From Rhizobiales bacterium PAR1 (GTDB lineage: Bacteria > Pseudomonadota > Alphaproteobacteria > Rhizobiales > Beijerinckiaceae): a stretch of 64,000 bases of DNA. Position numbers and translations under genes: made by a program. Shown here piece after piece: positions 1-9,770 of the stretch; within the stretch, counting starts at the first letter, position 1, and each line of letters starts with the position of its first letter. The DNA lies in assembly GCA_002256205.1 (NCBI GenBank), contig NKIW01000001.1, positions 310,001-374,000 of the forward strand. The letters run 5' to 3'. The notes beneath the pieces were generated by a model that saw only the letters and a program-made list of their open reading frames with translations, was not told the origin of the DNA and ran no database searches.

Positions 1-603
1 TCACGCATTGAGATGGTGCTGCAAGCGCCGCCTGAAGCAGGCAAGGACGGCGCCATCGAAGCCAAAGTCGGCAACGGTATCCCTATTTTTGCCTATCGGA
101 CTGAAGGAGAACCCCTGCCCGCCAAAGACAAGCTTGCCGCCCTGCCCGATCCGGGCCTGCCGCCAGCGATACGGCTTCAGGATGCCACGCGCGTAGACGT
201 CGCGATCACCGGTGGCATCGGCACCGAGCCTCAGGAAGCGGAACCGGCGGCACTCACCAAGCGATTCCCCGATCCCAAACGCATCTTCACGATCAACGGC
301 AGCAAGAACGAAGGTTTCGCTGGCAAGCCGCTCGTCAGCGTTAAACGCGGCAAGGTGCTGGTTCTGGCGCTGATGAACCAGACGAGCTGGCCGCAGGTGA
401 TTGCGGTGCATGGCCACGCCTTCCGCCTGCTGCACCCCTTCGACGATGGCTGGGAACCCTATTTCCTCGACACGCTCTACATGACACCGAAAACCACGGC
501 GCGCATCGCGCTCATCGCCGACAATCCCGGCAAGTGGGCGATCCGCTCGACCATTGCCGAGCATTTCGGAACGGGCGTCGCGACCTGGTTCGAGGTAACG
601 TGA
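1..603 (+). CDS. Multicopper oxidase-like protein, C-terminal part (partial)
   Basis: The reading frame is open from base 1, so the 5' end lies outside the window; about 200 C-terminal residues are seen. They match the last cupredoxin domain of multicopper oxidases: a VHGHAFRLL segment followed about 60 residues later by a segment ending EHFGTGVATWFEV, which lines up with the usual HCHxxxHxxxGMxxxFEV end. In active enzymes these two segments hold the type 1, 2 and 3 copper ligands. Here the HCH triad reads RST and the first two histidines of the HPxHLHGH motif read Q and A, so most ligands, including the type 1 cysteine, are gone. The fold is therefore likely kept without oxidase activity, as known for FtsP/SufI-type proteins. 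Function is unknown. Confidence 0.75.
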   Translation, partial: SRIEMVLQAPPEAGKDGAIEAKVGNGIPIFAYRTEGEPLPAKDKLAALPDPGLPPAIRLQDATRVDVAITGGIGTEPQEAEPAALTKRFPDPKRIFTINGSKNEGFAGKPLVSVKRGKVLVLALMNQTSWPQVIAVHGHAFRLLHPFDDGWEPYFLDTLYMTPKTTARIALIADNPGKWAIRSTIAEHFGTGVATWFEVT

Positions 604-669
604 GTACGCGGCGCGGGTCTGGTGATATCTTCGAAAGAACGGCGCCCTACAATTATTCATATTGCCTAA

Positions 670-1161
<492 letters not shown>

Positions 1162-1187
1162 TCCGCGTCATACCGGTTTTTGCCCTT

Positions 1188-1205
1188 AAGGTTCATGCGA
1201 ACCTT
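1188..1205. other. Perfect 7-bp inverted repeat in the glnB-glnA gap
   Basis: AAGGTTC-ATGC-GAACCTT is a perfect dyad. An outer ACCGG/CCGGT pair (1172-1176 and 1210-1214) can enclose it. There is no T-run after it, so it is not a standard terminator. It sits about 80 bp upstream of the predicted sigma-54 start site of glnA, where an enhancer-binding protein would bind, but it does not match the NtrC consensus. Confidence 0.35.
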
Positions 1206-1250
1206 GTTGCCGGTTGAAACCTTTTCGGACGCGCCGGGCTGGCCCGGTTC

Positions 1251-1266
1251 TGGCGCGATCCTTGCT
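1251..1266 (+). promoter_or_regulatory. Sigma-54-type promoter of glnA
   Basis: TGGCGCGATCCTTGCT matches the -24/-12 consensus TGGCACG-N4-TTGCW with one mismatch (A to G) and the exact spacing. Transcription would start near 1277, leaving a leader of about 130 nt before glnA. This fits NtrC-dependent expression of glnA under nitrogen limitation. Confidence 0.55.
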
Positions 1267-1409
1267 CTCGAAAGCTCCAGAGTGATCCGGAGCATTCTGG
1301 GGGTACAGTTTGACTGGGCCGGCTCTTCCCGGAGCCAATGCTTGAGACCGATCACCGCCGAGTTCACGAAACTCAGAGCCAACGTCGAACGATAAAGGAC
1401 ACGACGCGT

Positions 1410-2819
1410 ATGAAGACGGCAAAGGATGTTTTGAAGTTCATCAAGGAAAACGACGTGAAGTACGTCGACTTCCGCTTCACCGATCCGCGCGGCAAGTGGC
1501 AGCATTGGACGTTCGATGTCACCATCGTCGACGAGGAAGCGCTTGAAGAAGGCGTGATGTTCGACGGTTCGTCGATCGCCGGCTGGAAGGCCATCAACGA
1601 GTCGGACATGATGCTGAAGCCGGACCCGGCCTCCGCCCATCTCGACCCGTTCTTCGCCGCCTCGACGCTCGTCCTCAACTGCGACGTTCTCGAGCCGGCG
1701 ACCGGCGAGCCTTACTCCCGCTGCCCGCGTGGCATCGCCAAGCGCGCTGAGATGTACATGCAGTCGACCGGCGTGGGCGACACCGCCTATTTCGGCCCGG
1801 AAGCTGAGTTCTTCATCTTCGACGACGTGAAGTTCAAGGCCGATCCGTACAACACCGGCTTCAAGCTCGACGCGTCGGAACTGCCGATCAACGGCGACGC
1901 CGACTATGAAGGCGGCAACCTTGGCCACCGCATCGCCACCAAGGGCGGCTACTTCCCCGTTCCGCCGCAGGACGCTTCGCAGGACATGCGCGGCGAAATG
2001 CTCGCGGCGATGGCGGCGATGGGCGTTGTTGTCGAGAAGCATCACCACGAAGTCGCTTCGGCCCAGCATGAGCTCGGCATGAAGTTCGGCACGCTCGTGA
2101 CGATGGCCGACCACATGCAGATCTACAAGTACGCGATCCACAACGTCGCGCAGTCCTACGGCAAGACGGCGACCTTCATGCCGAAGCCGGTATTCGGCGA
2201 CAACGGTTCGGGCATGCACGTTCACCAGTCGATCTGGAAGGGCGGCAAGCCGATGATGGCGGGCGACAAGTACGCCGGTCTTTCGCAGATGTGCCTCTAC
2301 TACATCGGCGGCATCATCAAGCATGCGAAGGCCCTGAACGCCTTCACGAACCCCTCGACCAACTCCTACAAGCGTCTCGTCCCGGGCTATGAAGCCCCGG
2401 TTCTGCTGGCCTATTCGGCCCGCAACCGTTCGGCCTCCTGCCGTATTCCGTGGACGAATTCGCCGAAGGCCAAGCGCGTTGAAGTCCGCTTCCCGGACCC
2501 GATGGCGAACCCGTACCTCGCCTTCTCGGCCATGCTGATGGCCGGCCTCGACGGTATCGCCAACAAGATCGATCCGGGCGCCGCGATGGACAAGGATCTC
2601 TATGATCTGCCGCCGAAGGAACTCAAGAAGATCCCGACCGTGTGCGGCTCGCTGCGTGAAGCCCTTGCCTCGCTCGACAAGGATCGCGGCTTCCTCAAGG
2701 CCGGCGGCGTGTTCACCGACGACTTCATCGACAGCTATATCGAGCTGAAGATGCAGGACGTGATGCGTTTCGAAATGACCCCGCATCCGGTTGAATTCTC
2801 GATGTACTACAGCCTCTGA
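1410..2819 (+). CDS. glnA: Glutamine synthetase, type I
   Basis: Makes glutamine from glutamate, ammonia and ATP; a cytoplasmic dodecamer. The start at 1410 ([15 protein letters not shown]) gives 469 residues, exactly the usual GSI length; the longer open frame upstream has no family similarity. Visible motifs are FDGSSIAGW, the metal and ATP site around [10 protein letters not shown] and [16 protein letters not shown], the substrate loop [10 protein letters not shown], and the adenylylation tyrosine in KDLYDLPP (residue 398), so the GSI-beta type regulated by GlnE. The P-II gene just upstream acts in the same regulatory cascade. A strong terminator follows at 2846. Confidence 0.98.
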   Translation: MKTAKDVLKFIKENDVKYVDFRFTDPRGKWQHWTFDVTIVDEEALEEGVMFDGSSIAGWKAINESDMMLKPDPASAHLDPFFAASTLVLNCDVLEPATGEPYSRCPRGIAKRAEMYMQSTGVGDTAYFGPEAEFFIFDDVKFKADPYNTGFKLDASELPINGDADYEGGNLGHRIATKGGYFPVPPQDASQDMRGEMLAAMAAMGVVVEKHHHEVASAQHELGMKFGTLVTMADHMQIYKYAIHNVAQSYGKTATFMPKPVFGDNGSGMHVHQSIWKGGKPMMAGDKYAGLSQMCLYYIGGIIKHAKALNAFTNPSTNSYKRLVPGYEAPVLLAYSARNRSASCRIPWTNSPKAKRVEVRFPDPMANPYLAFSAMLMAGLDGIANKIDPGAAMDKDLYDLPPKELKKIPTVCGSLREALASLDKDRGFLKAGGVFTDDFIDSYIELKMQDVMRFEMTPHPVEFSMYYSL

Positions 2820-2845
2820 TCAGGTTTTGTTATCGATGCAGACAA

Positions 2846-2873
2846 GAAGGGCGCCTCTCGGGGCGCCCTTTTC
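2846..2873 (+). terminator. Rho-independent terminator of glnA
   Basis: AAGGGCGCC (2847-2855) pairs with GGCGCCCTT (2862-2870) around a 6-nt loop, followed by a short T-rich run. It ends the glnBA unit. Confidence 0.85.
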
Positions 2874-2921
2874 CTTTGGACAATTGACAGAGCGGGGTTT
2901 TCAGGCAGATAGCTCGAGCCT

Positions 2922-3380
2922 ATGTCGATCCCCGTCTTCCGGCGCGCAACGCGCGATGACCTGACTGCGATTGTGGCCCTGCTTGCCGATGATCCGCTCG
3001 GCAAATCGCGGGAAGATTCCCGCCTGCCGCTTGACTCGGGCTACCTCTCCGCCTTCACCGCCATGGATGCAGACCCGAACCAGTTTCCGCTGGTCGTGGA
3101 GCAGCATGGTATCGTTGTCGGCTATTTGCAGCTCAGCTTCATTCCCGGCCTCAGCCACAAAGGCCGCTGGCGCGGGCAGATTGAATCCGTGCGCGTTGCC
3201 GCGCATCTGCGCAGCGCCGGCCTTGGCAAGGATATGCTGAAATGGGCGGTAGGGCGCTGCCGGGCGCGCGGTTGTGGCATCGTACAGCTCACAACCGACA
3301 AGGAGCGCCCCGATGCGCTCCGCTTTTATGAAAATCTCGGCTTCACGGCGAGCCATGAAGGCCTGAAGTTGCGCATCTGA
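2922..3380 (+). CDS. GNAT-family N-acetyltransferase
   Basis: A 152-residue acyl-CoA-dependent acetyltransferase. The acetyl-CoA pyrophosphate loop is seen in VRVAAHLRSAGLGKDML (R-x-x-G-x-G pattern with one substitution), and the C-terminal RFYENLGF motif is typical of the family. The substrate cannot be read from sequence. It stands alone after the glnA terminator and faces a small minus-strand gene. Confidence 0.85.
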   Translation: MSIPVFRRATRDDLTAIVALLADDPLGKSREDSRLPLDSGYLSAFTAMDADPNQFPLVVEQHGIVVGYLQLSFIPGLSHKGRWRGQIESVRVAAHLRSAGLGKDMLKWAVGRCRARGCGIVQLTTDKERPDALRFYENLGFTASHEGLKLRI

Positions 3381-3400
3381 TCCGGCGAACAACCGCCGGA
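3381..3400. terminator. Hairpin between convergent genes
   Basis: TCCGGCG-AACAAC-CGCCGGA is a perfect 7-bp stem directly after the GNAT stop codon and just before the end of the minus-strand gene. There is no T-run, so it may only weakly terminate or protect 3' ends. Confidence 0.35.
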
Positions 3401-3409
3401 CAGCAAGGC

Positions 3410-3634
3410 TCAGACCGAGGGGCGCCAGCCGCCGAGCGAAGCCACCATGCCGGTCAGCCCGAAATGATGGGCCAGTGCGGCGGCGCTACCGGTGACCGCT
3501 ACGAACAGCGCGATCAGACGCCCCGGACGCTGCGGGGCGACATAACGCACATCGAAATCCGATTCTTCAAATCCAAAGGCACAGCCGGTCGCCTGGGCAC
3601 AATTTTCGAGGGTCTTCAGGCCCGGCGTCGTCAT
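3410..3634 (-). CDS. Hypothetical protein with C-terminal hydrophobic segment
   Basis: A 74-residue protein not recognised. The start at 3634 (MTTPGLKTLENC) is preferred over the longer frame because AGGAG lies 7 nt before it. Two cysteines (CAQATGC) sit near the N-terminus, and one hydrophobic stretch (LIALFVAVTGSAAALAHHFG) could be a membrane segment. It is alone on its strand between two plus-strand genes. Confidence 0.55.
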   Translation of the reverse strand: MTTPGLKTLENCAQATGCAFGFEESDFDVRYVAPQRPGRLIALFVAVTGSAAALAHHFGLTGMVASLGGWRPSV

Positions 3635-3799
3635 TTTGGATACTCCTGTTGGCTTCTGGATCGTTAGAACGAATGTTAGTCCGGACATGGTGAAGGCGAG
3701 CTTAACGCACCGTTCCGGTCAGCGTTCATCGCAGCGTTTTGTGCCAATGTGATGACGGAAGGGTTGCGGTCACCGCAGGCTTCTCCCACATTCGGGATC

Positions 3800-4630
3800 A
3801 TGAGTGCCTTCAATGCCTTGCTCGACCGGTTTGGTCGCTGGATCGCCCGCCGCGCGAGCGATGGCTCCAGCGGCTACGAGCCTTATCTTTCAAGCCGTCC
3901 CGACTTCATCGCGCGCTTCATCCAGCCTGGCGATGTGCTGCTGATCGAGGGCGGACGCTCGAAAATCTCCTCCGCAATCAAATATCTGACCCAATCCACC
4001 TGGAGCCACGCCGCGCTCTACATCGGCGAAGCTCTGGAGCAGAACGATCCGGAAGGGCGCCCGCTGACCTTGATCGAGGCGGAAATCGGCGACGGCATTG
4101 TCGCAAGCCCGCTGGAAAAATACGCAAGCTTCAATGCCCGTATCTGCCGACCGGTCGGGCTGACACCGGAGGATCGCCAGAAGGTCATCGCCTACGCCAT
4201 CTCGAAACTCGGCGGGCAATATGACCTGAGGAACATTTTCGACCTTGTCCGCTTCCTGCTGCCGAACCCGCCGGTGCCGCAGCGCTTCCGGCGCAGGATG
4301 CTGGCGCTAGGATCGGGCGAGCCGACCCGTGCCATTTGCTCGACATTGATCGCCGCCGCCTTCGAAAGCGTCCGCTACCCCATTCTGCCGCGCATCGAAA
4401 TCCAGTCGGATTCCGGCGTGCAAGGCTCGGGAGTAAGAAATCCCGGCGCTGGCGTCCCGGACAGTATGAGCCGCGCACGTCGTCGCGAAGTGCTGCATAT
4501 CCGCCATTCCTCGCTGTATACGCCGCGCGATTTCGACGTTTCGCCCTACTTCGATATCGTCAAACCGACGGTCGAACTCGGGTTCGATTACAAGACGCTG
4601 GAATGGGCATCCGAGAATGAGCCCGGCTAG
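3800..4630 (+). CDS. YiiX-type permuted papain-like hydrolase
   Basis: The protein of about 276 residues resembles the YiiX/YaeF group, circularly permuted NlpC/P60-like papain folds. The early block GDVLLIEGG...STWSHAALYIG carries the conserved histidine, and a later block, AICSTLIAAAF, carries the likely catalytic cysteine; in the permuted fold the His block comes first. No signal peptide is evident. Substrates of this family are largely unknown (amide or thioester bonds of lipids or peptidoglycan are suggested). Start is uncertain: ATGs at 3752 and 3800 are both possible, neither with a strong ribosome site. parE follows 146 bp downstream. Confidence 0.75.
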   Translation: MSAFNALLDRFGRWIARRASDGSSGYEPYLSSRPDFIARFIQPGDVLLIEGGRSKISSAIKYLTQSTWSHAALYIGEALEQNDPEGRPLTLIEAEIGDGIVASPLEKYASFNARICRPVGLTPEDRQKVIAYAISKLGGQYDLRNIFDLVRFLLPNPPVPQRFRRRMLALGSGEPTRAICSTLIAAAFESVRYPILPRIEIQSDSGVQGSGVRNPGAGVPDSMSRARRREVLHIRHSSLYTPRDFDVSPYFDIVKPTVELGFDYKTLEWASENEPG

Positions 4631-4776
4631 CCACTCAGGTTGGGGATGACATCGGCCAGAAGGCGCAGCCCACCTTCCCTCGCCCTGTTGTGTGGCATAG
4701 TGAGAAAGAACGAATCACATATCGACGTGAGGCTAGGCCTTCATCGGGCCACAGCGGGCAACAGGTAAAAGCGGGT

Positions 4777-6942
4777 ATGGCGTCGAACACTTCACCGGCA
4801 CACGATCTCTTCGGGCAGCTTGAAAAGGCGGCCAAGGACATGGTGCGCGAGGTCAAGGCGGCGGCTCCTCCCACAGCAGCGCCTGCCACAGCAGCGCCCA
4901 AGCCGGTTGCGGCCCCTGTTGCTATGCCAGCGCCTGTTGTACCTGCGCCCGCCCCGACCAAGGCATCCGCGCCCCTGCCCGCCTCAGCCGCGACGAGTGG
5001 CGCGAACTCCGGCGGCTATGATGGCTCCGCAATCGAAGTCCTTGAAGGGCTTGAACCCGTCCGCCGTCGCCCCGGCATGTATATCGGCGGCACCGACGAG
5101 AAGGCCCTGCATCACCTCTTCGCGGAAATTCTCGACAACTCGATGGACGAAGCCGTCGCTGGACACGCGACCTTCATCGACATTGAACTGGACGCGGAAG
5201 GCTATCTCTCTGTGACCGATAACGGGCGCGGCATTCCGGTCGATCCGCATCGCTCGGACCCGACGAAGTCCTCGCTCGAAATCGTGATGTGCACGCTGCA
5301 CGCCGGCGGCAAGTTCGACGGCAAGGCCTACGAGACCTCCGGTGGTCTCCATGGTGTCGGTATCTCGGTGGTCAACGCCCTGTCGGAATTCGTCGAGGTC
5401 GAGGTCGCACGCGAGCAGCAGTTGTACCGCATGCGCTTCTCGCGTGGGCTTCCGCAGGGACCGCTGGAACATGTCGGCCCGGTGCGGAACCGTCGCGGCA
5501 CCAAGGTGCGCTTCAAGCCCGATCCACAGATCTTCAAGACGGGCCATACCTTCTCGCCTGCGCGCCTGTTCAAGATGGCGCGTTCGAAGGCCTATCTGTT
5601 TGGCGGCGTTGAAATCCGCTGGTCCTGCGCGCCGAGCCTCCTGCCCACCACCGGCGAGACGCCGGAAAAGGCCGTGCTGCGCTTCCCTGGCGGCCTTGCC
5701 GATTATCTCGCCCGAGAGATCGAGGGCAAGGTGATGGTGCTGGACGAGATTTTCGCCGGCAAGCTCGACAAGCAGGGCCACGGTGCCTGCGAATGGGCCA
5801 TCGCCTGGTATCAGCATGATGACGGCGCCATCGCTTCCTACTGCAACACCATCCCGACCGGAGATGGTGGCACGCATGAGAGCGGGCTGCGCGTCGCCTT
5901 GCTGCGCGGCCTGAAGGATCACGCCGAGCGTATCGGCCAGTCGAAACGCGCAGCCGTCCTGACGACTGATGACATCATGACCGGCGCTACCGTCATGCTC
6001 TCGGTGTTCATCCGCGAGCCGGAGTTTGTCGGCCAGACCAAGGACAAGCTTGCGACCACCGAGGCGAGCCGCATCGTCGATAATGCGGTGCGCGATGCCT
6101 TTGACCATTGGCTCGCAGGAAACCCCGGCAAAGCACTGAAACTGCTGGATTTTGTGGTCGAGCGTGCGGAAGACCGACTGCGCCGCCGCGCCGAGAAGGA
6201 TGTTCAGCGCAAAACAGCCGTGCGCAAGCTGCGCCTGCCGGGCAAGCTCGCGGATTGCACCTCGAACGCGCAAGGGGATACCGAGCTTTTCATCGTCGAG
6301 GGCGATTCGGCGGGCGGCTCGGCCAAGCAGGCGCGTGATCGCATGACACAAGCCGTCCTGCCCCTGCGCGGCAAAATCCTCAACGTCGCCAACGCGACGC
6401 GCGACAAACTCACCGCAAACCAGCAGCTTGCCGACCTGATGCTCGCGCTCGGATGTGGCGCCGGTAACCACTACCGCGACGAGGAACTGCGCTACGGCAA
6501 GATCGTCATCATGACCGACGCGGACGTAGACGGTGCGCACATCGCGTCGCTGCTGATCACCTTCTTCTACCGGCAGATGCCGAAGCTGATCGAGAACGGC
6601 CATCTCTACCTCGCGATCCCCCCGCTCTTCGTGCTCAAGCACGGCGGCAAGTCGACCTATGCCCGCGATGAAGCAGAGAAAGAGCGCCTGCTCGCCACGA
6701 CCTTCAAGGGCAAGAAACCCGAGATCGGCCGCTTCAAAGGTCTGGGCGAGATGATGCCGGCGCAGCTCAAGGAAACCACGATGGACCCGCGGAAGCGCCT
6801 CATGCTTCAGGTCCGCGTGATTGCCGATGAAAAGGCCGGGACGGATGATTGCGTCGAACGCCTGATGGGCAACAAGCCTGAAGCCCGTTTTGCCTTCATC
6901 CAGGAGCGGGCGGCGTTTGCGGACGAACTGATCGACGTCTGA
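4777..6942 (+). CDS. parE: DNA topoisomerase IV subunit B
   Basis: The ATPase subunit of topoisomerase IV, which decatenates daughter chromosomes with ParC. From the ATG at 4777 the protein has 721 residues. The first 85 or so are Ala/Pro-rich low complexity, an extension seen in rhizobial ParE and not part of the enzyme core. Then come the GHKL ATPase (LDNSMDEAVAG, VTDNGRGIP, GGLHGVGISVVNALSE), the transducer, and the TOPRIM domain (IVEGDSAGGSAKQARDR, MTDADVDGAHI). AKQARDR rather than AKQGRDR, and GLEPVRRRPGMYIGG near the start, support ParE over GyrB. parC is not in the window. Confidence 0.93.
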   Translation: MASNTSPAHDLFGQLEKAAKDMVREVKAAAPPTAAPATAAPKPVAAPVAMPAPVVPAPAPTKASAPLPASAATSGANSGGYDGSAIEVLEGLEPVRRRPGMYIGGTDEKALHHLFAEILDNSMDEAVAGHATFIDIELDAEGYLSVTDNGRGIPVDPHRSDPTKSSLEIVMCTLHAGGKFDGKAYETSGGLHGVGISVVNALSEFVEVEVAREQQLYRMRFSRGLPQGPLEHVGPVRNRRGTKVRFKPDPQIFKTGHTFSPARLFKMARSKAYLFGGVEIRWSCAPSLLPTTGETPEKAVLRFPGGLADYLAREIEGKVMVLDEIFAGKLDKQGHGACEWAIAWYQHDDGAIASYCNTIPTGDGGTHESGLRVALLRGLKDHAERIGQSKRAAVLTTDDIMTGATVMLSVFIREPEFVGQTKDKLATTEASRIVDNAVRDAFDHWLAGNPGKALKLLDFVVERAEDRLRRRAEKDVQRKTAVRKLRLPGKLADCTSNAQGDTELFIVEGDSAGGSAKQARDRMTQAVLPLRGKILNVANATRDKLTANQQLADLMLALGCGAGNHYRDEELRYGKIVIMTDADVDGAHIASLLITFFYRQMPKLIENGHLYLAIPPLFVLKHGGKSTYARDEAEKERLLATTFKGKKPEIGRFKGLGEMMPAQLKETTMDPRKRLMLQVRVIADEKAGTDDCVERLMGNKPEARFAFIQERAAFADELIDV

Positions 6943-6995
6943 AGTCGGCTAAGCGCGCAGGACGTGTAATCATGTCGCACCGGCTCAAAAAATGG

Positions 6996-7036
6996 CAATT
7001 TCCTGAAATCCTGCCGTCCTTGTTTCGGGAAAATTG
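6996..7036 (+). terminator. Possible terminator downstream of parE
   Basis: TTTCCTGAAA (6999-7008) pairs with TTTCGGGAAA (7023-7032) around a 14-nt loop, extendable with a bulge by CAA/TTG. Only a short T-containing tail follows, so strength is uncertain. The remaining DNA up to 7192 is AT-rich and probably holds the promoter of the next gene. Confidence 0.4.
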
Positions 7037-7192
7037 TGTTTTGGCGCCACAGCTTAGGTAAACTAAGCAGTGAAGAGAAAAATATTCTATTTTACAACCA
7101 TGAATTGCGAATTTGTTTCTTCTTTTAAACGATTTTTTAGAGGCCATGCCGCCTTCTGAGCAGACAGACGTCGCCACAGGAAGTGAGCCCTC

Positions 7193-8905
7193 ATGTCCAC
7201 TATTTCCGCCCGTATGATCGCAGCGCTAACAGCGCTGTTTTTTTGCACGGTTGCGCTTGCTTACATTGGCTGGACGACGCAAGCCAAACAGGCCGATGCC
7301 CTTTCCGAAGTCTATAACGACGCCGTGATACCCCTACGCAATCTCAAGGTGATTTCGGACCGCTACGCCGTGGATGTCGTGGATGCGGCTCACAAGACGC
7401 GCAATGGCAATTTCAGCACCGCCGAATCGCTCAAGGCGATGAAAGCCGCGCTGGCCGAAATTGACGAACTGTGGGGCAAATTCCGTAGCCAGCGGCATGC
7501 TGCCAAGGAGATGGAACTGGTCAAAATCGCGGATGAAAAGCTTGGCCCGGCCCACAAGGCCACGGAAACGCTGATCAGCCTCATCGAGAAAAACAATCTC
7601 GAAGCGCTTGCCCAGTTCACGATCAAGGAAATGTATCCGGCGATCGATCCGGGCACCGATGCGATTGGCAATTTGATCGAATACCAGCTCAACCAAGCCA
7701 AGGCGATTCAAGAAGAGGCGGCAAAGGCAAGCAACAGTGCGCGCCTCGTCCTTATGGGTTTTGCAGCGCTCGCCATCCTGGTCTGGGGCGCCGCCGCGTT
7801 CTACACCATCGGCGGCGTGGTACGCCCCCTCAAGCAGGCTATCTTCACGATGGACAGCCTCGCCAAATCAACGGTCGGCTCCAGGGATCTCGGCATCAAT
7901 CGGCTGCAGCGGCTCGCGGATATTGAGATCAACGGCATCGACCGCAAGGATGAATTGGGCGACATGGCGCGTACGCTGTTGACGTTCAAGGAGGCTGGCA
8001 TCGAGCGTCAGCGGCTTCGCCTTGAATCAGAGGCCGATCAGCAAGCCCGCCATGAGCGCGCCATTCAGGTCGAAATGCTGGTCGCAGATTTCGAGAATTC
8101 CTCGATGAGCATCGTTTCATCGGTGGCGACCACCTCCGCTGAACTGGAAGCCTCTGCCAAGATGATGCTGGAAGTCGCACATACCGCCAGCGAGCAATCC
8201 GACCTTGTCGCGGCAGCCTCGCATCAGACGTCAAACAGCGTATCGGCGCTCTCCTCCGCAGGCGATGAGCTGGCGATGTCGATCGGAGAAATTGGCCGGC
8301 AGGTCGAGCAGTCCTCGCGCTTTGCCGCCGAGGCGGCCGCCAAGGCACGGGCGACCGATGCAACGGTCGGCCGGCTCAATCAGGCCGGCAAGGCCATTGT
8401 GGAAGTCGTTGACCTCATCAAATCGATCGCCGCGCAGACTAACCTGCTCGCGCTCAATGCGACAATCGAGGCGGCGCGTGCGGGGGAGTCCGGCAAAGGC
8501 TTCGCGGTGGTTGCCTCGGAGGTCAAGCAGCTTGCGGCCCAGACCAGCCTCGCGACCGACGTTATTTCCGAACATGTCGAGGCGATACAGCATGCCTCAG
8601 GCGAATCCATCACCGCGATGCGCGAGATCGCCGGCATGATCGAGGAGATCAATCACGTCGCCTCATCGATTGCCACCGCGGTCACCGAACAGAGCCAGGC
8701 CACGCAAGGCATCGCCGAGAATGTCCAGCAGGTCGCGCAAGGCACGTCACATGCAGCAGAGAGTATCGGCATCGTGAATGAGGCGGCAGCCAACACCGGT
8801 GCCGCAGCCAGCCAGGTGCTCAGCGCCTCGGTGGAACTCGCTGAGCAAAGCCAGCGCATGCGTGATCACGTCGATAGATTCCTGCATCAGGTGCGCACGG
8901 CATAA
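7193..8905 (+). CDS. Methyl-accepting chemotaxis protein (membrane)
   Basis: A 570-residue chemoreceptor. TM1 lies at about residues 7-27, followed by a roughly 155-residue helical periplasmic part of 4HB type, TM2 at about 183-210, a HAMP linker, then the signalling coiled coil. The hairpin tip that contacts CheA/CheW reads [29 protein letters not shown] precedes the ATG. No C-terminal CheR-docking pentapeptide is seen. The ligand is unknown. It is a lone gene, ended by a terminator at 8931. Confidence 0.92.
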   Translation: MSTISARMIAALTALFFCTVALAYIGWTTQAKQADALSEVYNDAVIPLRNLKVISDRYAVDVVDAAHKTRNGNFSTAESLKAMKAALAEIDELWGKFRSQRHAAKEMELVKIADEKLGPAHKATETLISLIEKNNLEALAQFTIKEMYPAIDPGTDAIGNLIEYQLNQAKAIQEEAAKASNSARLVLMGFAALAILVWGAAAFYTIGGVVRPLKQAIFTMDSLAKSTVGSRDLGINRLQRLADIEINGIDRKDELGDMARTLLTFKEAGIERQRLRLESEADQQARHERAIQVEMLVADFENSSMSIVSSVATTSAELEASAKMMLEVAHTASEQSDLVAAASHQTSNSVSALSSAGDELAMSIGEIGRQVEQSSRFAAEAAAKARATDATVGRLNQAGKAIVEVVDLIKSIAAQTNLLALNATIEAARAGESGKGFAVVASEVKQLAAQTSLATDVISEHVEAIQHASGESITAMREIAGMIEEINHVASSIATAVTEQSQATQGIAENVQQVAQGTSHAAESIGIVNEAAANTGAAASQVLSASVELAEQSQRMRDHVDRFLHQVRTA

Positions 8906-8930
8906 GCACACCAAATGCCGGAAATGGAAT

Positions 8931-8962
8931 CAGGGCGCCCCGGAAGGCGCCCTTATTTTTTT
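8931..8962 (+). terminator. Rho-independent terminator of the chemoreceptor gene
   Basis: GGGCGCC (8933-8939) pairs with GGCGCCC (8946-8952), followed by TTATTTTTTT. Confidence 0.88.
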
Positions 8963-8971
8963 GCGGTTTGC

Positions 8972-9577
8972 TCAGCGGCCAAACCAGCCCGGTCCGTGCA
9001 TCCCCGGACCCGGCGGCGGACCATCCGCCCCCCCCGGCCCCATCCGGCCGAAAGGCGGGCGGCGGTTGACGAGTTCCTCCACGCGGGATTTTTGTTTGTC
9101 ATCGAGCGCCGCATAGAAGCTCTTGGTCGGCTGGACTGTCTTTTCGGCGGTGTCCGCCGCCTTGCGCAACACCGAGGCGAGCTTTTCGAGCCGCTCTGGC
9201 GCCGTGGCGTTGCCCTTGACGGCGAAGTTGTTGCACATCTCGTCGCGCAGATCCTTCAGCGCCGGCACCAGACCGCTCGCGAGTTTGTCGAGTTCATCAT
9301 TTTGCGCCGTCGTCAGATCGAGGTCAGCCTTGAGGAAAGCGCGGGCAACGCCCTCGAACTTCAAGGGGTCACGTTCGCACATGCGCTCCATGCCCCCTGC
9401 ACGCTGCGGTCCCATGCGCCCTTGTTCCATCTGGCGCCCGTGCCAGCGGCGACCATAATCGCCACCATCGCGTGCCCAGTCCGCGATACCGACGCCGACG
9501 CCAATCGTCACGATGGCCGCGCCGGCAAGGATCCATTTCGAGGTTTGGCTGCCGAAAAACGGCTTCTTCTCGCTCAT
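8972..9577 (-). CDS. Spy/CpxP-like LTXXQ-motif protein, membrane-anchored
   Basis: A 201-residue protein. An N-terminal hydrophobic segment (residues 14-32) acts as anchor or uncleaved signal. The body has the two motifs of the Spy/CpxP family: LTTAQNDEL and, later, LDDKQKSRVEEL, within long helices. The C-terminus is Gly/Pro/Met-rich with GPG repeats. Family members are periplasmic chaperones or metal and envelope-stress sensors. GGAG lies 7 nt before the ATG. No regulatory partner is adjacent. Confidence 0.75.
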   Translation of the reverse strand: MSEKKPFFGSQTSKWILAGAAIVTIGVGVGIADWARDGGDYGRRWHGRQMEQGRMGPQRAGGMERMCERDPLKFEGVARAFLKADLDLTTAQNDELDKLASGLVPALKDLRDEMCNNFAVKGNATAPERLEKLASVLRKAADTAEKTVQPTKSFYAALDDKQKSRVEELVNRRPPFGRMGPGGADGPPPGPGMHGPGWFGR

Positions 9578-9770
9578 GTCTCAACTCCTGATATCGCCCG
9601 CCACACCGGAAGGAAGCGCTGAAAGTCGCGTCAGTTCAACTTAAAGCTTGGCAATGTTCCGGACAGATCGCGGCAAGCCGGCGCGAGAGCTGTGCAAAGA
9701 CCATCGCCGGACACCACTTTTTAACCCTGCTCCTTCATGGTCTCTTCACCATGATATTCGGGAGGAAGGC

